This document shows, in pieces, positions 42,067-49,494 of a stretch of 64,000 nt of DNA. Positions within the stretch are counted from its first letter, which is position 1. Each line of letters begins with the position of its first letter. Below the pieces are notes generated by a model that saw nothing but the letters and a program-made list of their open reading frames with translations, did no database searches and was not told where the DNA came from. The stretch covers positions 186,001 to 250,000 of the forward strand of contig NZ_JACJVO010000003.1 in the NCBI RefSeq assembly GCF_014212055.1, in the 5' to 3' direction. A program made the translations under genes and the position numbers. The stretch is from Cohnella zeiphila (GTDB taxonomy: Bacteria; Bacillota; Bacilli; Paenibacillales; Paenibacillaceae).

Positions 42067-43806
42067 ATGATCGGGTTGGAAAGGTTCCGCGGCTACAGCC
42101 TGCAGTCGCTGCGCAAGGATTTGCTCGCGGGCGTGATCGTTGCCATCGTTGCCATTCCGCTGGCGATGTCGTTCGCGATCGCCTCGGGCGTCAAGCCGCA
42201 GTACGGCATTTACTCGACGATCGTCGCCGGCTTCCTCATCTCGTTGCTCGGCGGTTCGAGGTTCCAGATCGGAGGACCGACCGGAGCGTTCATCCCGATC
42301 CTTCTCGGCATCGTGCTCCAGTACGGCTACGAAAATTTGCTGTTGGCCGGCATGATGGCCGGCGTTCTGCTTATGCTGATGGGTTTTCTGCGGCTCGGCG
42401 TGCTGATCCAGTTCATCCCCAAGCCGGTGACGGTCGGCTTTACGACCGGCATCGCCGTTACGATCTTTTCAGGCCAGATCGGGAATTTCCTCGGGCTGAC
42501 CGGTCTCAAGCGCCACGAAAATTTTCTCCCGAGCATGAAGGAACTGGCCGACCATCTGGGCGGCGTCAATCCGTACGCGGTCGCCACCGCCGCGATCGGA
42601 CTGGCCGTCATCGTCCTGCTGCCGAAGCTGTATCCCCGCGTCCCTTCCTCGCTTGTCGGGCTCGTCGTCGCGACGGCGGTCGCCGCCTTGGCATTTTCCG
42701 GCAAGGTCGCCACGATCGGCTCGACGTACGGCGCGATTTCCTCGTCGCTTCCTTCCCTGACCCTCCCGTCTTTGAACGTGGACCGGCTCATCCAGCTCAT
42801 TCATCCGGCCCTCGTCATCGCCATGCTCGGCGGCATCGAGTCGCTGCTCTCGGCCGTCGTGGCGGACGGGATGACGGGCAGGCGGCATGACAGCAACCGC
42901 GAGTTGATCGGGCAGGGAACGGCCAATCTGATCGCTCCGCTGTTCGGGGGAATTCCCGCCACCGGCGCCATCGCCCGTACCGCCACGAACATCAAGAACG
43001 GAGCGGCGTCGCCGGTCTCCGGCATGGTGCACTCGCTGGTCGTGCTGCTCATTCTGGTCGCCTGCGCTCCGCTGGCGTCGTCCATCCCGCTCTCGGCGAT
43101 GGCGCCGATCCTGATGATCGTCGCCTGGAACATGAGCGAGCGGAAGGAGTTCGTCCGCCTTCTCAAGCTGAGGACGAACGATTCGCTCGTGCTTGCCGTG
43201 ACGTTCCTGCTCACGGTGCTCGTCAACTTGACGACCGCCGTCGAGATCGGACTCGGGCTGGCGGCGGTTGTTTTTCTCATTCGCATGAGGAGCGCCTTGA
43301 CCGTCACTAAGGTGTTGCCGGACCCGGCTGAGAGCAAAGGGAAGGTGAGACCTTACAAGGAGGAGGAGGCTGGCGGTTGTCCGCAGTTCGGCATTTGTAC
43401 GATCGAGGGGCCGCTGTTTTTCGCCTCGGCGGGCTCGTTCGAGCGGCTTGTGGAACAGGCGGCGGGAGAGCGGGCGGGGGTGCTGCTGCTGCGCATGAGC
43501 CGAGTCCCGTTCATGGACGCGACGGGCGCGTCCAAGCTGGCCGAGGTGGCGGACCGGTACGAGGCTTCGGGACGGACGCTGCTCCTTTCGGGCCTTCGGC
43601 CTCAGCCGCGGGCATACTTGGACAAGATCGGCCTGCTTGGCAGGATCGGACCGGAGCGGTTATTCGAGCATACGGGCGAAGCTATCGCGTATGCCCTGGC
43701 CCGGATGGACCGAGGCATATGCGCCGGTTGCCGCCGGTTCGCGTTCCGCGAGTGCGACCGGCTGTCCGCTATGCCTCATGAGGAGCCGGCGTCCCCGGGT
43801 ACTTGA
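42067..43806 (+). CDS. SulP-family anion permease with C-terminal STAS domain
   Basis: A 579-residue SLC26/SulP transporter for sulfate, bicarbonate or another anion. The N-terminal core has KDLLAGVIVAIVAIPLAMSF and the central FQIGGPTGAFIPIL and FTTGIAVTIFSGQIG segments; 10-14 helices reach to ~residue 410. A cytosolic STAS domain (~440-550) has RMSRVPFMDATGASKLAE. A Cys-rich tail (CAGCRRFAFREC) ends the protein and is unusual; it might bind a metal. Its control by an ArsR-type protein fits known ArsR-SulP pairs in Bacilli. Confidence 0.9.
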   Translation: MIGLERFRGYSLQSLRKDLLAGVIVAIVAIPLAMSFAIASGVKPQYGIYSTIVAGFLISLLGGSRFQIGGPTGAFIPILLGIVLQYGYENLLLAGMMAGVLLMLMGFLRLGVLIQFIPKPVTVGFTTGIAVTIFSGQIGNFLGLTGLKRHENFLPSMKELADHLGGVNPYAVATAAIGLAVIVLLPKLYPRVPSSLVGLVVATAVAALAFSGKVATIGSTYGAISSSLPSLTLPSLNVDRLIQLIHPALVIAMLGGIESLLSAVVADGMTGRRHDSNRELIGQGTANLIAPLFGGIPATGAIARTATNIKNGAASPVSGMVHSLVVLLILVACAPLASSIPLSAMAPILMIVAWNMSERKEFVRLLKLRTNDSLVLAVTFLLTVLVNLTTAVEIGLGLAAVVFLIRMRSALTVTKVLPDPAESKGKVRPYKEEEAGGCPQFGICTIEGPLFFASAGSFERLVEQAAGERAGVLLLRMSRVPFMDATGASKLAEVADRYEASGRTLLLSGLRPQPRAYLDKIGLLGRIGPERLFEHTGEAIAYALARMDRGICAGCRRFAFRECDRLSAMPHEEPASPGT

Positions 43807-43827
43807 CGACCGGCCGTTTCTCTTTTC

Positions 43828-43851
43828 GCAAGGAGCGTATGAGCTCCTTGC
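43828..43851. terminator. Perfect hairpin after the SulP gene
   Basis: GCAAGGAGC and GCTCCTTGC pair around GTATGA. T-tracts on both sides are weak (TTATGAATG on plus, GAAAAGAG on minus). Confidence 0.5.
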
Positions 43852-44075
43852 TTATGAATGTAGTGGCCGTAAGCGAACGGCACGTAGCTGATGGCCCAGG
43901 CGGGGGCGTACGTCTGGGCCGTCCTTTCGACGGCGGACACGGTCATACGGGCGCTGCCGGCTCCAAACCTTTCGGAAACGCTTGCGATCATCAGAATTTC
44001 GGAGAGATCGGCAGACTGGGCGGAGCTTCTGTCGAAATAGGGGGGATGAGGCCAAAATATGAATTATCAGAATAT
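43852..44075. other. Unassigned gap after SulP
   Basis: No gene could be supported on the plus strand. On the minus strand a frame stays open from about 44062 to 43774, including the stretch FWPHPPYFDRSS, but it lacks a start codon with a ribosome site at its upstream end and overlaps the SulP 3' end. It may be a decayed gene end or chance. Confidence 0.3.
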
Positions 44076-44104
44076 TTGATTTATTTTGTTCGGCCGCCTA
44101 TAAT
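44076..44104 (+). promoter_or_regulatory. Strong sigma-A promoter of the leader/sRNA unit
   Basis: TTGATT (44076-44081), 17-base spacer, perfect TATAAT (44099-44104) in a locally AT-rich stretch. Start of transcription expected near 44111. Confidence 0.75.
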
Positions 44105-44134
44105 GAAGACAACAAAAGGAAAGGGGATAGTCCA

Positions 44135-44287
44135 ATGGACTAGGCAAGCGAAGCGTATCCGGAAGCAAGGGAAGGATTACGAATCGCCGTCTGGATGCGT
44201 GACGGACCGGATATGCCGGACTTCAAGCGCCAAAGTCGGACAGTCTCTGGAACCGAAACATTACCATTATGGAGGACAGGAGAGTAA
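44135..44287 (+). pseudogene. Short reading frame with in-frame TAG at codon 3
   Basis: AAAGGAAAGGGG lies eight bases before ATG GAC TAG. After the amber codon the same frame stays open for 47 codons to TAA and reads like protein (GLRIAVWMRDGPDMPDFKRQ). Options are a nonsense-mutated small gene, a two-codon regulatory ORF, amber readthrough, or chance. No family was recognised. Confidence 0.35.
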
Positions 44288-44320
44288 GGGACAATTGAAT
44301 AGCTTGTGTCCAGTAAGCTA

Positions 44321-44354
44321 GGGCATCCGGTTATCAGCGGTTAACCGGGTGCCC
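44321..44354 (+). terminator. Intrinsic terminator of the leader/sRNA unit
   Basis: GGGCATCCGGTTA pairs with TTAACCGGGTGCCC (G-U allowed) around a short loop; the following T-tract is moderate (TATTGATTTG). Confidence 0.75.
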
Positions 44355-44465
44355 TATTGATTTGCGTCCAGAGCGCCGGCACGGTCTTGTGGGGCGTGCG
44401 GAAATCTGCTTACATAGAGGAAAGACAGGCCGCGATTCGGCCGAATAAAAGGGGATATTCAGTCA

Positions 44466-45281
44466 ATGAAAGGGCTGCTTGGGGCGATTCGGACGAAAAG
44501 GGGAACGGCGGTCGCGCTGGCCGCCGCCTTTCTCGTATTTGCGCTTGTATTCTGGGCGTGGGCATGGGCAAGCGGAGGAGGCGATCGTCGCACGGAAGAC
44601 GAGGCGAACATGCCCCGCGATTACGAATACGGGACGGCGACGGCTCCGGGCGGCATGGTTCTCCATTTTCTGAGAACGCGCCCCGGCAACGTGCTGCCGG
44701 AAGAAATCGGCAGCAACGTGGTCGTGTCGCCTTACTACGGTATTAACGGCGGCTTTTTTTACGAATCCAGCCTGCTTAGCCTGGCGGTAGTGAACGACCG
44801 GCCCGTCGGCGGGGAACCCGGCGCTTACGGCTCCGGCGGAGAGAACGTCAAGTACGCGCGCGGCACGCTCGTCTGGGACGGAGCGACGGACCGGCTTGGC
44901 GTTCAGGTCGTCCGGCAGGCGTCGGAGCTGCAAGTGACGGACCGCGGCCGCTATTGGGCGCAGGGCGGCATCAGCATGAGCCTCGGCCGGGACGATGTCT
45001 GGGCGGAGCAGGCCGCCCTGGAGAACGCGCCGTATCCGGATGAGGACCGGCTCCGCTCGGCGGCCGTTTACGACCGGGACGGCAACCTGTATCTGGTCGT
45101 CAGCAGCAGCAAAGGGACGCTGGCCGCCTTCCGCGAGGCCATCTTGGCATGCATCGGCAACGGCGGGCTGGCGGACGGCATTTTCCTCGACGGCGACGGC
45201 TCTTCCCAGCTTCGCAGCCGCGAACGGCGCTTAAGCGGCGACAATCGCCCGGTGCTGCAGATGCTGCGGATCGTTCGATGA
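44466..45281 (+). CDS. Membrane-anchored phosphodiester glycosidase (NAGPA-like, DUF2233)
   Basis: A 271-residue protein with an N-terminal signal anchor (residues ~14-36, rich in A/W/V) and an extracytoplasmic domain of the phosphodiester alpha-GlcNAcase family. Family motifs are GINGGFFY (~93-100) and FLDGDGSSQL (~240-249). The enzyme would remove sugars linked by phosphodiester bonds, for example from wall polymers. SD AAGGGG is 11 bases before the ATG. It lies downstream of the leader/sRNA unit and may be attenuated by it. Confidence 0.82.
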   Translation: MKGLLGAIRTKRGTAVALAAAFLVFALVFWAWAWASGGGDRRTEDEANMPRDYEYGTATAPGGMVLHFLRTRPGNVLPEEIGSNVVVSPYYGINGGFFYESSLLSLAVVNDRPVGGEPGAYGSGGENVKYARGTLVWDGATDRLGVQVVRQASELQVTDRGRYWAQGGISMSLGRDDVWAEQAALENAPYPDEDRLRSAAVYDRDGNLYLVVSSSKGTLAAFREAILACIGNGGLADGIFLDGDGSSQLRSRERRLSGDNRPVLQMLRIVR

Positions 45282-45339
45282 CGCAGGCCGGCTTGACGGC
45301 GCTTTGGGAGCGCATGAGCGCTGTCCAGGGGACCTGAGC

Positions 45340-45430
45340 GAGTAACCGGATTGCTCACCTAAGCGATAATCGGCGCGGCAGGCAAAAGAGAGCAACCGGA
45401 ATACTCACCTAAGCGATAACCGGCGCTGCA
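45340..45430. repeat. Two 41-bp direct repeats, period 50 bp, in a convergent gap
   Basis: Copies at 45340-45380 and 45390-45430 share GAGYAACCGGA, TRCTCACCTAAGCGATAA and CGGCGC blocks with about five differences. They fill the gap between the glycosidase and the MerR gene. Confidence 0.85.
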
Positions 45431-45433
45431 TCC

Positions 45434-46186
45434 TTAAGCCTTCGCCGCATAAGCTTCCGCGGCCGCGCACAAATAATACGCGAGCCCGGTCTGCTGCGAT
45501 TCGAGCATGCCGCGATGGAAATCGTCGTCGAGGAAAAAGCGGCATTGGCCGGCGTAGACGGCCGCGTTCGTCTCGTGTCCGTGCCGCCGCTGGAATTCGA
45601 GGTGGCGCTCGATCCGCGCGCCGACCTCCTCGCTCGACGCCTTCGTTCCCGCCCGCAGCGCCGCCGCCATATCGGCCATGAACCGCGCCGCCTCGGCCGC
45701 CTGCTCGTTCATGTCCGCCACATCGATCGGTTCCCGGTCCTGCCGCGGATCGAACCCGTACGTTTTCTCCAGATGCTCATCCTGATCCTTCAGCGCTTCC
45801 CGCCACTCGGCTTCCGTCGCGAAGCCTTCGAACAATTTCTCCTGATCCATCGGTTCTCCTCTCCGCTCGCTGTCCAGCGATTCATCCAGCGTCCGAATGA
45901 GGCGCTCCAGCCTCCGCCTGCGATCGTCCAGCAGCTTCCGCTGCCCGGACAGAATGGACTGCCGTTCCGGCCGCTCGTCCAGCAGCCGTTTGATCGTCGC
46001 CAGAGGGAGGTCCAGCTCGCGATAAAATAAAATTTGTTGAAGCTTCTCCAGCTCCCGGCGGCCATACAGCCGGTACCCGGCATCGGTGATCCCGCAAGGC
46101 GCGAGAAGCCCGATCTTATGGTAATGATGCAGCGCTTTGACCGTGACGCCGGACAGTTCCGACACTTCTTTGACCGTGCGAAGCAA
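45434..46186 (-). CDS. MerR-family regulator with TipAS-type ligand domain
   Basis: A 250-residue regulator. The MerR winged helix (~1-70) reads TVKEVSELSGVTVKALHHYH with the YRLYGRRELEKLQQILFYRE continuation. A coiled coil (~75-115) precedes a TipAS antibiotic-recognition domain (~130-250). The start is TTG at 46184-46186, seven bases after AAGGAGG; the ATG at 46240 lies in the promoter and is rejected. It is divergent from an MFS exporter, which it probably activates together with itself upon binding a drug or peptide antibiotic. Confidence 0.88.
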   Translation of the reverse strand: MLRTVKEVSELSGVTVKALHHYHKIGLLAPCGITDAGYRLYGRRELEKLQQILFYRELDLPLATIKRLLDERPERQSILSGQRKLLDDRRRRLERLIRTLDESLDSERRGEPMDQEKLFEGFATEAEWREALKDQDEHLEKTYGFDPRQDREPIDVADMNEQAAEAARFMADMAAALRAGTKASSEEVGARIERHLEFQRRHGHETNAAVYAGQCRFFLDDDFHRGMLESQQTGLAYYLCAAAEAYAAKA

Positions 46187-46209
46187 GCTGTTTCCTCCTT
46201 TCGGCTTCA

Positions 46210-46240
46210 ACGATAAGGGCTCCCCCAAGGGGAGAGTCAA
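46210..46240 (-). promoter_or_regulatory. MerR-type promoter with 19-bp spacer and dyad
   Basis: On the minus strand TTGACT and TATCGT are 19 bases apart, the long spacing typical of MerR-activated promoters. The spacer carries the dyad CTCCCCTTGGGGGAG. This is strong evidence for autoactivation. Confidence 0.8.
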
Positions 46241-46316
46241 CCGTCCGCTCCAGGAAAATTGTGTTATGATGAGATTAACCGATTAGCGGACAAAAGCAAC
46301 AGGAAGGAAGCAGACG

Positions 46317-47507
46317 ATGGAATTTCCGTGGCGAAAAAATTTGTACGTGCTCTGGCTCGGCGTTTTTTTCTGCAGTTCGGCGTTCTCGATCTCGATCCCG
46401 TTCATCCCTCTGTTCCTGCACAACGACCTCGGCATCGACAGCCATCTGTCGGCCTGGTCGGGCGTCTCGTTCGGCATTACGTTTCTCGCAAGCGCTTTGA
46501 TCGCTCCGTATTGGGGCTCCTTGGCAGACAAGTACGGGCGCAAGCCGATGCTCATTCGCTCGGGCTACAGCTTGGCGGTTCTTTACTTGGTGACTTACTT
46601 TATTTATGACCCGTACTCATTCCTGGTTTTGCGCATCTTTCAAGGGCTGCTGGCGGGCTATGTCCCGGCGTCGATCGCGCTGGTGGCGACGAACACGCCG
46701 GAGAAGCACACCGGCTACGCGCTCGGCATCATGGCGACGGCGGGCGCGACGGGCGGCATCGTCGGACCGCTCGTGGGCGGCGTGATCAGCCATTATACAA
46801 GCAACCGCGAGGCGTTCCTGTTCTCGTCGGGGGTCGTGCTGGTAGCGGCTTTGATCGCGACGTTCTTCGTCCGCGAGGAAAATTTCGACCGCAAGGCGAA
46901 GCGCCAGTCGATTCGCGAGGACATCCGAACCGCATGGACGAACAAGACGTTCGTCACCTTGCTCGGCCTGGTGGCGATCAGCACGTCGTCCGTCATGATT
47001 CTCGAACCGCTGCTGACCGTCTACGTCATGCAGCTTGGCTCCAATCCCGACGAGGCTTCCCTGCTGTCCGGCATCGCGTTCTCGGCCGTCGGCATCGCCA
47101 CGCTGATCGCAGCGCCTCAATGGGGGCGCATCGGCAGCAAGATCGGCTTCGTGAAGGTGCTCGTCATCGGCCTGCTCGGCGGCGGCATCGGCAATCTGCT
47201 GCAATTTTTCGTCGGAAGCTTCGCGGAGTTCGGCGTTCTGAGGTTTGTGTACGGTTTATTCTTCGCAGGCGTGTATCCGGGACTGAACGCCTTGATCGTC
47301 AAAGTGACGGAGCCGGAGTTCCGGGGCCGGGCGTTCAGCCTGAACCAGTCGTCGACGCAGCTGGCGACGATGATCGGGCCGATGCTCGGCGGCGTGCTCG
47401 GCGGCTGGATTCCGATCAAGTGGGTGTTCGTGCTCAACGGCTCGATGCTGATCCTGTCCGCGCTGCTGCTGCTTCGCAAGCGCAAGCTCGAGGTGCAGCG
47501 GGCATGA
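46317..47507 (+). CDS. MFS multidrug-type exporter
   Basis: A 396-residue, 12-helix major facilitator. Motif A is GSLADKYGRKPMLIRSG after helix 2 (~residue 70), and motif C-like GIMATAGATGGIVGPLVGG in helix 5 marks an exporter. It is divergent from the TipAS-type MerR gene, whose ligand is likely the exported drug. Its stop overlaps the next gene by ATGA. Similar to MdtG/YusP-type proteins; substrate unknown. Confidence 0.87.
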   Translation: MEFPWRKNLYVLWLGVFFCSSAFSISIPFIPLFLHNDLGIDSHLSAWSGVSFGITFLASALIAPYWGSLADKYGRKPMLIRSGYSLAVLYLVTYFIYDPYSFLVLRIFQGLLAGYVPASIALVATNTPEKHTGYALGIMATAGATGGIVGPLVGGVISHYTSNREAFLFSSGVVLVAALIATFFVREENFDRKAKRQSIREDIRTAWTNKTFVTLLGLVAISTSSVMILEPLLTVYVMQLGSNPDEASLLSGIAFSAVGIATLIAAPQWGRIGSKIGFVKVLVIGLLGGGIGNLLQFFVGSFAEFGVLRFVYGLFFAGVYPGLNALIVKVTEPEFRGRAFSLNQSSTQLATMIGPMLGGVLGGWIPIKWVFVLNGSMLILSALLLLRKRKLEVQRA

Positions 47508-48229
47508 AGCGACGCCGGAGGCGAGCGTGGGGCGCGGCTTCGCTGCTGCTGGTCTGCGCCATCCTGCTGGCTTCGTGCGCGAAGGGCGAAGCGCACTTGA
47601 CGGTCCATGCCAACGGCACGGCGGATCTGGACCTGGACCTGTCGATCGACGACGGGACGCTCGGACTTATCGGGCGAAGCGGGCTGATGGACGAGCTGGC
47701 GGATCGGCTGAAGTCCAGCGGACTGAACGTTCGAACCTATAGCGAGGAAGGCCGGGAAGGGTTGAAGGCGAACCGCCGGTTCGATCTGCGGGACATGGAT
47801 CGCGGTCCGCTGAGCTTGCCGGATGGCATCGAAGCGGAGCAGTCGGGAACCGCGCATTTTTTCTACTCCACGCAGCATGCGGTCGTGACGGTCGACATGG
47901 ATCGGCTGCTGGAGAGCGGGGGGAGCGAGTGGGCGCAGAAGCTGACCGGGCTGTCCGGGCTGGCGAGAAAACTTCTGCAGTCCCAGCTCGATCTCGATTT
48001 CGCGCTGACCGCCCCGATCAAGCCGCATTCGAGCAACGCCGACGAGACGCGGGACGGCGGGCGGACGCTGGTGTGGCATCTGCCGCTAAGCGGAACGAAG
48101 ACGTTCGCGGCGGCCTATGACGTGCCGAACGTGCGGCGCATCGCCTATGCGGCCGGCGGCCTGGCGGCCCTCGCTTTGATCGTGGCGCTGCTGCTCCTAT
48201 ACCGGCGGAGAAAAAGAAAAAACCGGTAA
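47504..48229 (+). CDS. LppM-like (DUF3153) lipoprotein with C-terminal membrane helix
   Basis: A 241-residue protein. The signal peptide ends in the lipobox LLASC (Cys ~25). A beta-rich domain starting AHLTVHANGTADLDLDLSI follows, as in LppM-type proteins. A C-terminal helix (~210-232) is followed by the basic tail RRRKRKNR, so the protein is anchored at both ends. It is translated by ATGA coupling to the MFS gene. Function unknown; possibly linked to envelope stress or exporter function. Confidence 0.75.
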   Translation: MKRRRRRAWGAASLLLVCAILLASCAKGEAHLTVHANGTADLDLDLSIDDGTLGLIGRSGLMDELADRLKSSGLNVRTYSEEGREGLKANRRFDLRDMDRGPLSLPDGIEAEQSGTAHFFYSTQHAVVTVDMDRLLESGGSEWAQKLTGLSGLARKLLQSQLDLDFALTAPIKPHSSNADETRDGGRTLVWHLPLSGTKTFAAAYDVPNVRRIAYAAGGLAALALIVALLLLYRRRKRKNR

Positions 48230-48355
48230 TCCGAACGGGATGGCCAAGTTTCTTCCGCCCCCAGGTCAGGAAAGAGAAGATGGTACATATACATCGTAAG
48301 AGGCAATAGCGACTCGGCAACGGGCCGTCCATCCTTCGATCCAAAGGAGCGGGCT

Positions 48356-49063
48356 ATGGTCGAACTTTCGGTGGTGGTACCTGTCTTTAACGAGGAAGAG
48401 AACGTGGCCAGGTTGTACGAAGCGGTCTCGGAAGCGGTCCGGGGAAAAGTAAGCGACTACGAGATCGTTCTGATCGACGACGGCAGCACGGACGGCAGCG
48501 CGCCGCGGATGGACGCGATCGCGGCGGCGGACGCGAGAGTGAAGGCGTATCACTTCGAGCGGAATTGCGGCCAGACCTCGGCCATCTGGGCCGGGCTGCG
48601 CAAGGCGGACGGACGCTACGTCGCCCTGATCGACGCGGATCTGCAGACGGATCCGGCGGATATTTTCACGCTGATGCCTTATATGCGGGAATACGATCTG
48701 GCCAACGGGATGCGGACGGAAAGGCGGGATACTTGGCTGAAGCGGGTGTCGTCCCGGATCGCCAACGGGTTCCGCAACTGGGTGACGCAAGACCGGATCC
48801 GCGATACGGGCTGCCCGATGAAGCTGATGAAGAAGGAAGTGGCGAACAGCTTCTATTTATATGAAGGGTTCCACCGCTTCCTTCCCACTTTGGCCCGAAT
48901 GAACGGGTTCCGGGTGATCGAGGTCCCGGTGCGGCACCGGCCAAGGGAATACGGTTCCTCCAAATACGGGATGTTCAATCGCCTGTTCGTCAGCCTGATG
49001 GACGCGTTCGTCATCGGCTGGCTGAGACGGCGGGTCATCCGGTACCGGATCCGGGGCGAGTAG
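48356..49063 (+). CDS. GT2 glycosyltransferase (dolichyl/polyprenyl-phosphate sugar synthase type)
   Basis: A 235-residue GT2 enzyme of the DPM1/GtrB group that loads a sugar on a polyprenyl phosphate. It has VVVPVFNEEENV, LIDDGSTDGS, the DXD-containing IDADLQTDP (~100) and HRPREYGSSKYG, the signature of this group. Unlike GtrB it lacks two C-terminal helices. A good AAAGGAG site supports the ATG. The LAB_N gene starts one base after its stop, so both likely act in one lipid-linked sugar pathway. Confidence 0.87.
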   Translation: MVELSVVVPVFNEEENVARLYEAVSEAVRGKVSDYEIVLIDDGSTDGSAPRMDAIAAADARVKAYHFERNCGQTSAIWAGLRKADGRYVALIDADLQTDPADIFTLMPYMREYDLANGMRTERRDTWLKRVSSRIANGFRNWVTQDRIRDTGCPMKLMKKEVANSFYLYEGFHRFLPTLARMNGFRVIEVPVRHRPREYGSSKYGMFNRLFVSLMDAFVIGWLRRRVIRYRIRGE

Positions 49064-49064
49064 C

Positions 49065-49430
49065 ATGTGGGCGCAACTGACCGGCCATCTCACCGTGCGG
49101 GAGCTGCTCTGGATCGTCTTCGGAATGATCGGCCAGGTGATGTTCACCGGCCGGTTCGTCATTCAATGGATCGCCAGCGAACGAGCCAAAAAAAGCGTCG
49201 TCACCCGCTCGTTCTGGCTGTTCAGCATTCTCGGCAGCAGCATGCTGTCGGTCTATGCGATTTACCGTCGCGACCCGGTCTTTATTATCGGGCAGACGCC
49301 GGGCATCTTCATCTATTTCCGCAACCTGGTCATCATGCGCAACGAAGAGAAGCGCCGAGCCGAACCGGCTGCGGAGACGTCGGCTCCGCCCGCCGCCGGG
49401 GCTGTTCCGCTGCCCAAGGAAGAGGCGTAA
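49065..49430 (+). CDS. LAB_N (lipid A biosynthesis N-terminal) domain membrane protein
   Basis: A 121-residue small membrane protein. It begins with a helix ELLWIVFGMIGQVMFTGRF, then the family marker FVIQWIASERAKKS, followed by two further helices and an Ala/Pro-rich tail. The domain is known from LpxB fusions and from stand-alone proteins next to DPM-like GT2 enzymes. No lipid A is expected in this organism, so it more likely serves polyprenyl-linked sugar transfer. A third partner (GT39-like) is absent from the neighbourhood. Confidence 0.83.
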   Translation: MWAQLTGHLTVRELLWIVFGMIGQVMFTGRFVIQWIASERAKKSVVTRSFWLFSILGSSMLSVYAIYRRDPVFIIGQTPGIFIYFRNLVIMRNEEKRRAEPAAETSAPPAAGAVPLPKEEA

Positions 49431-49494
49431 TCCGCCGCCCGGCATCATATCCATGGAAGGAAAGGAACCTTCCACGGATCGGAGGTGGCGCTAC

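Larger units (their letters stand above)
44111..44356 (+). ncRNA. Structured leader or small RNA upstream of the phosphodiester glycosidase gene
   Basis: A ~245-base unit runs from a strong promoter to an intrinsic terminator. It contains the hairpin TAGTCCAATGGACTA enclosed by GGATA/TATCC, the hairpins CCGTC/GACGG and CCGG/CCGG, and two mutually exclusive 3' stems: GGACA with TGTCC, and TAGCTT with AAGCTA. It does not match any riboswitch class I know. The next gene starts 110 bases after the terminator, so it may be an attenuating leader of that gene or an independent RNA. It also contains a short frame with an amber codon (see separate entry). Confidence 0.5.

Noticed and set aside
44104-44321. 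72-codon frame starting at ATG 44104 in the leader region
   Set aside because: Its ATG lies inside the -10 box, there is no ribosome site, and the sequence shows no family signal.
13580-45430. Intergenic repeats as CRISPR arrays
   Set aside because: Only two to four degenerate units, no conserved repeat with unique spacers and no cas genes.
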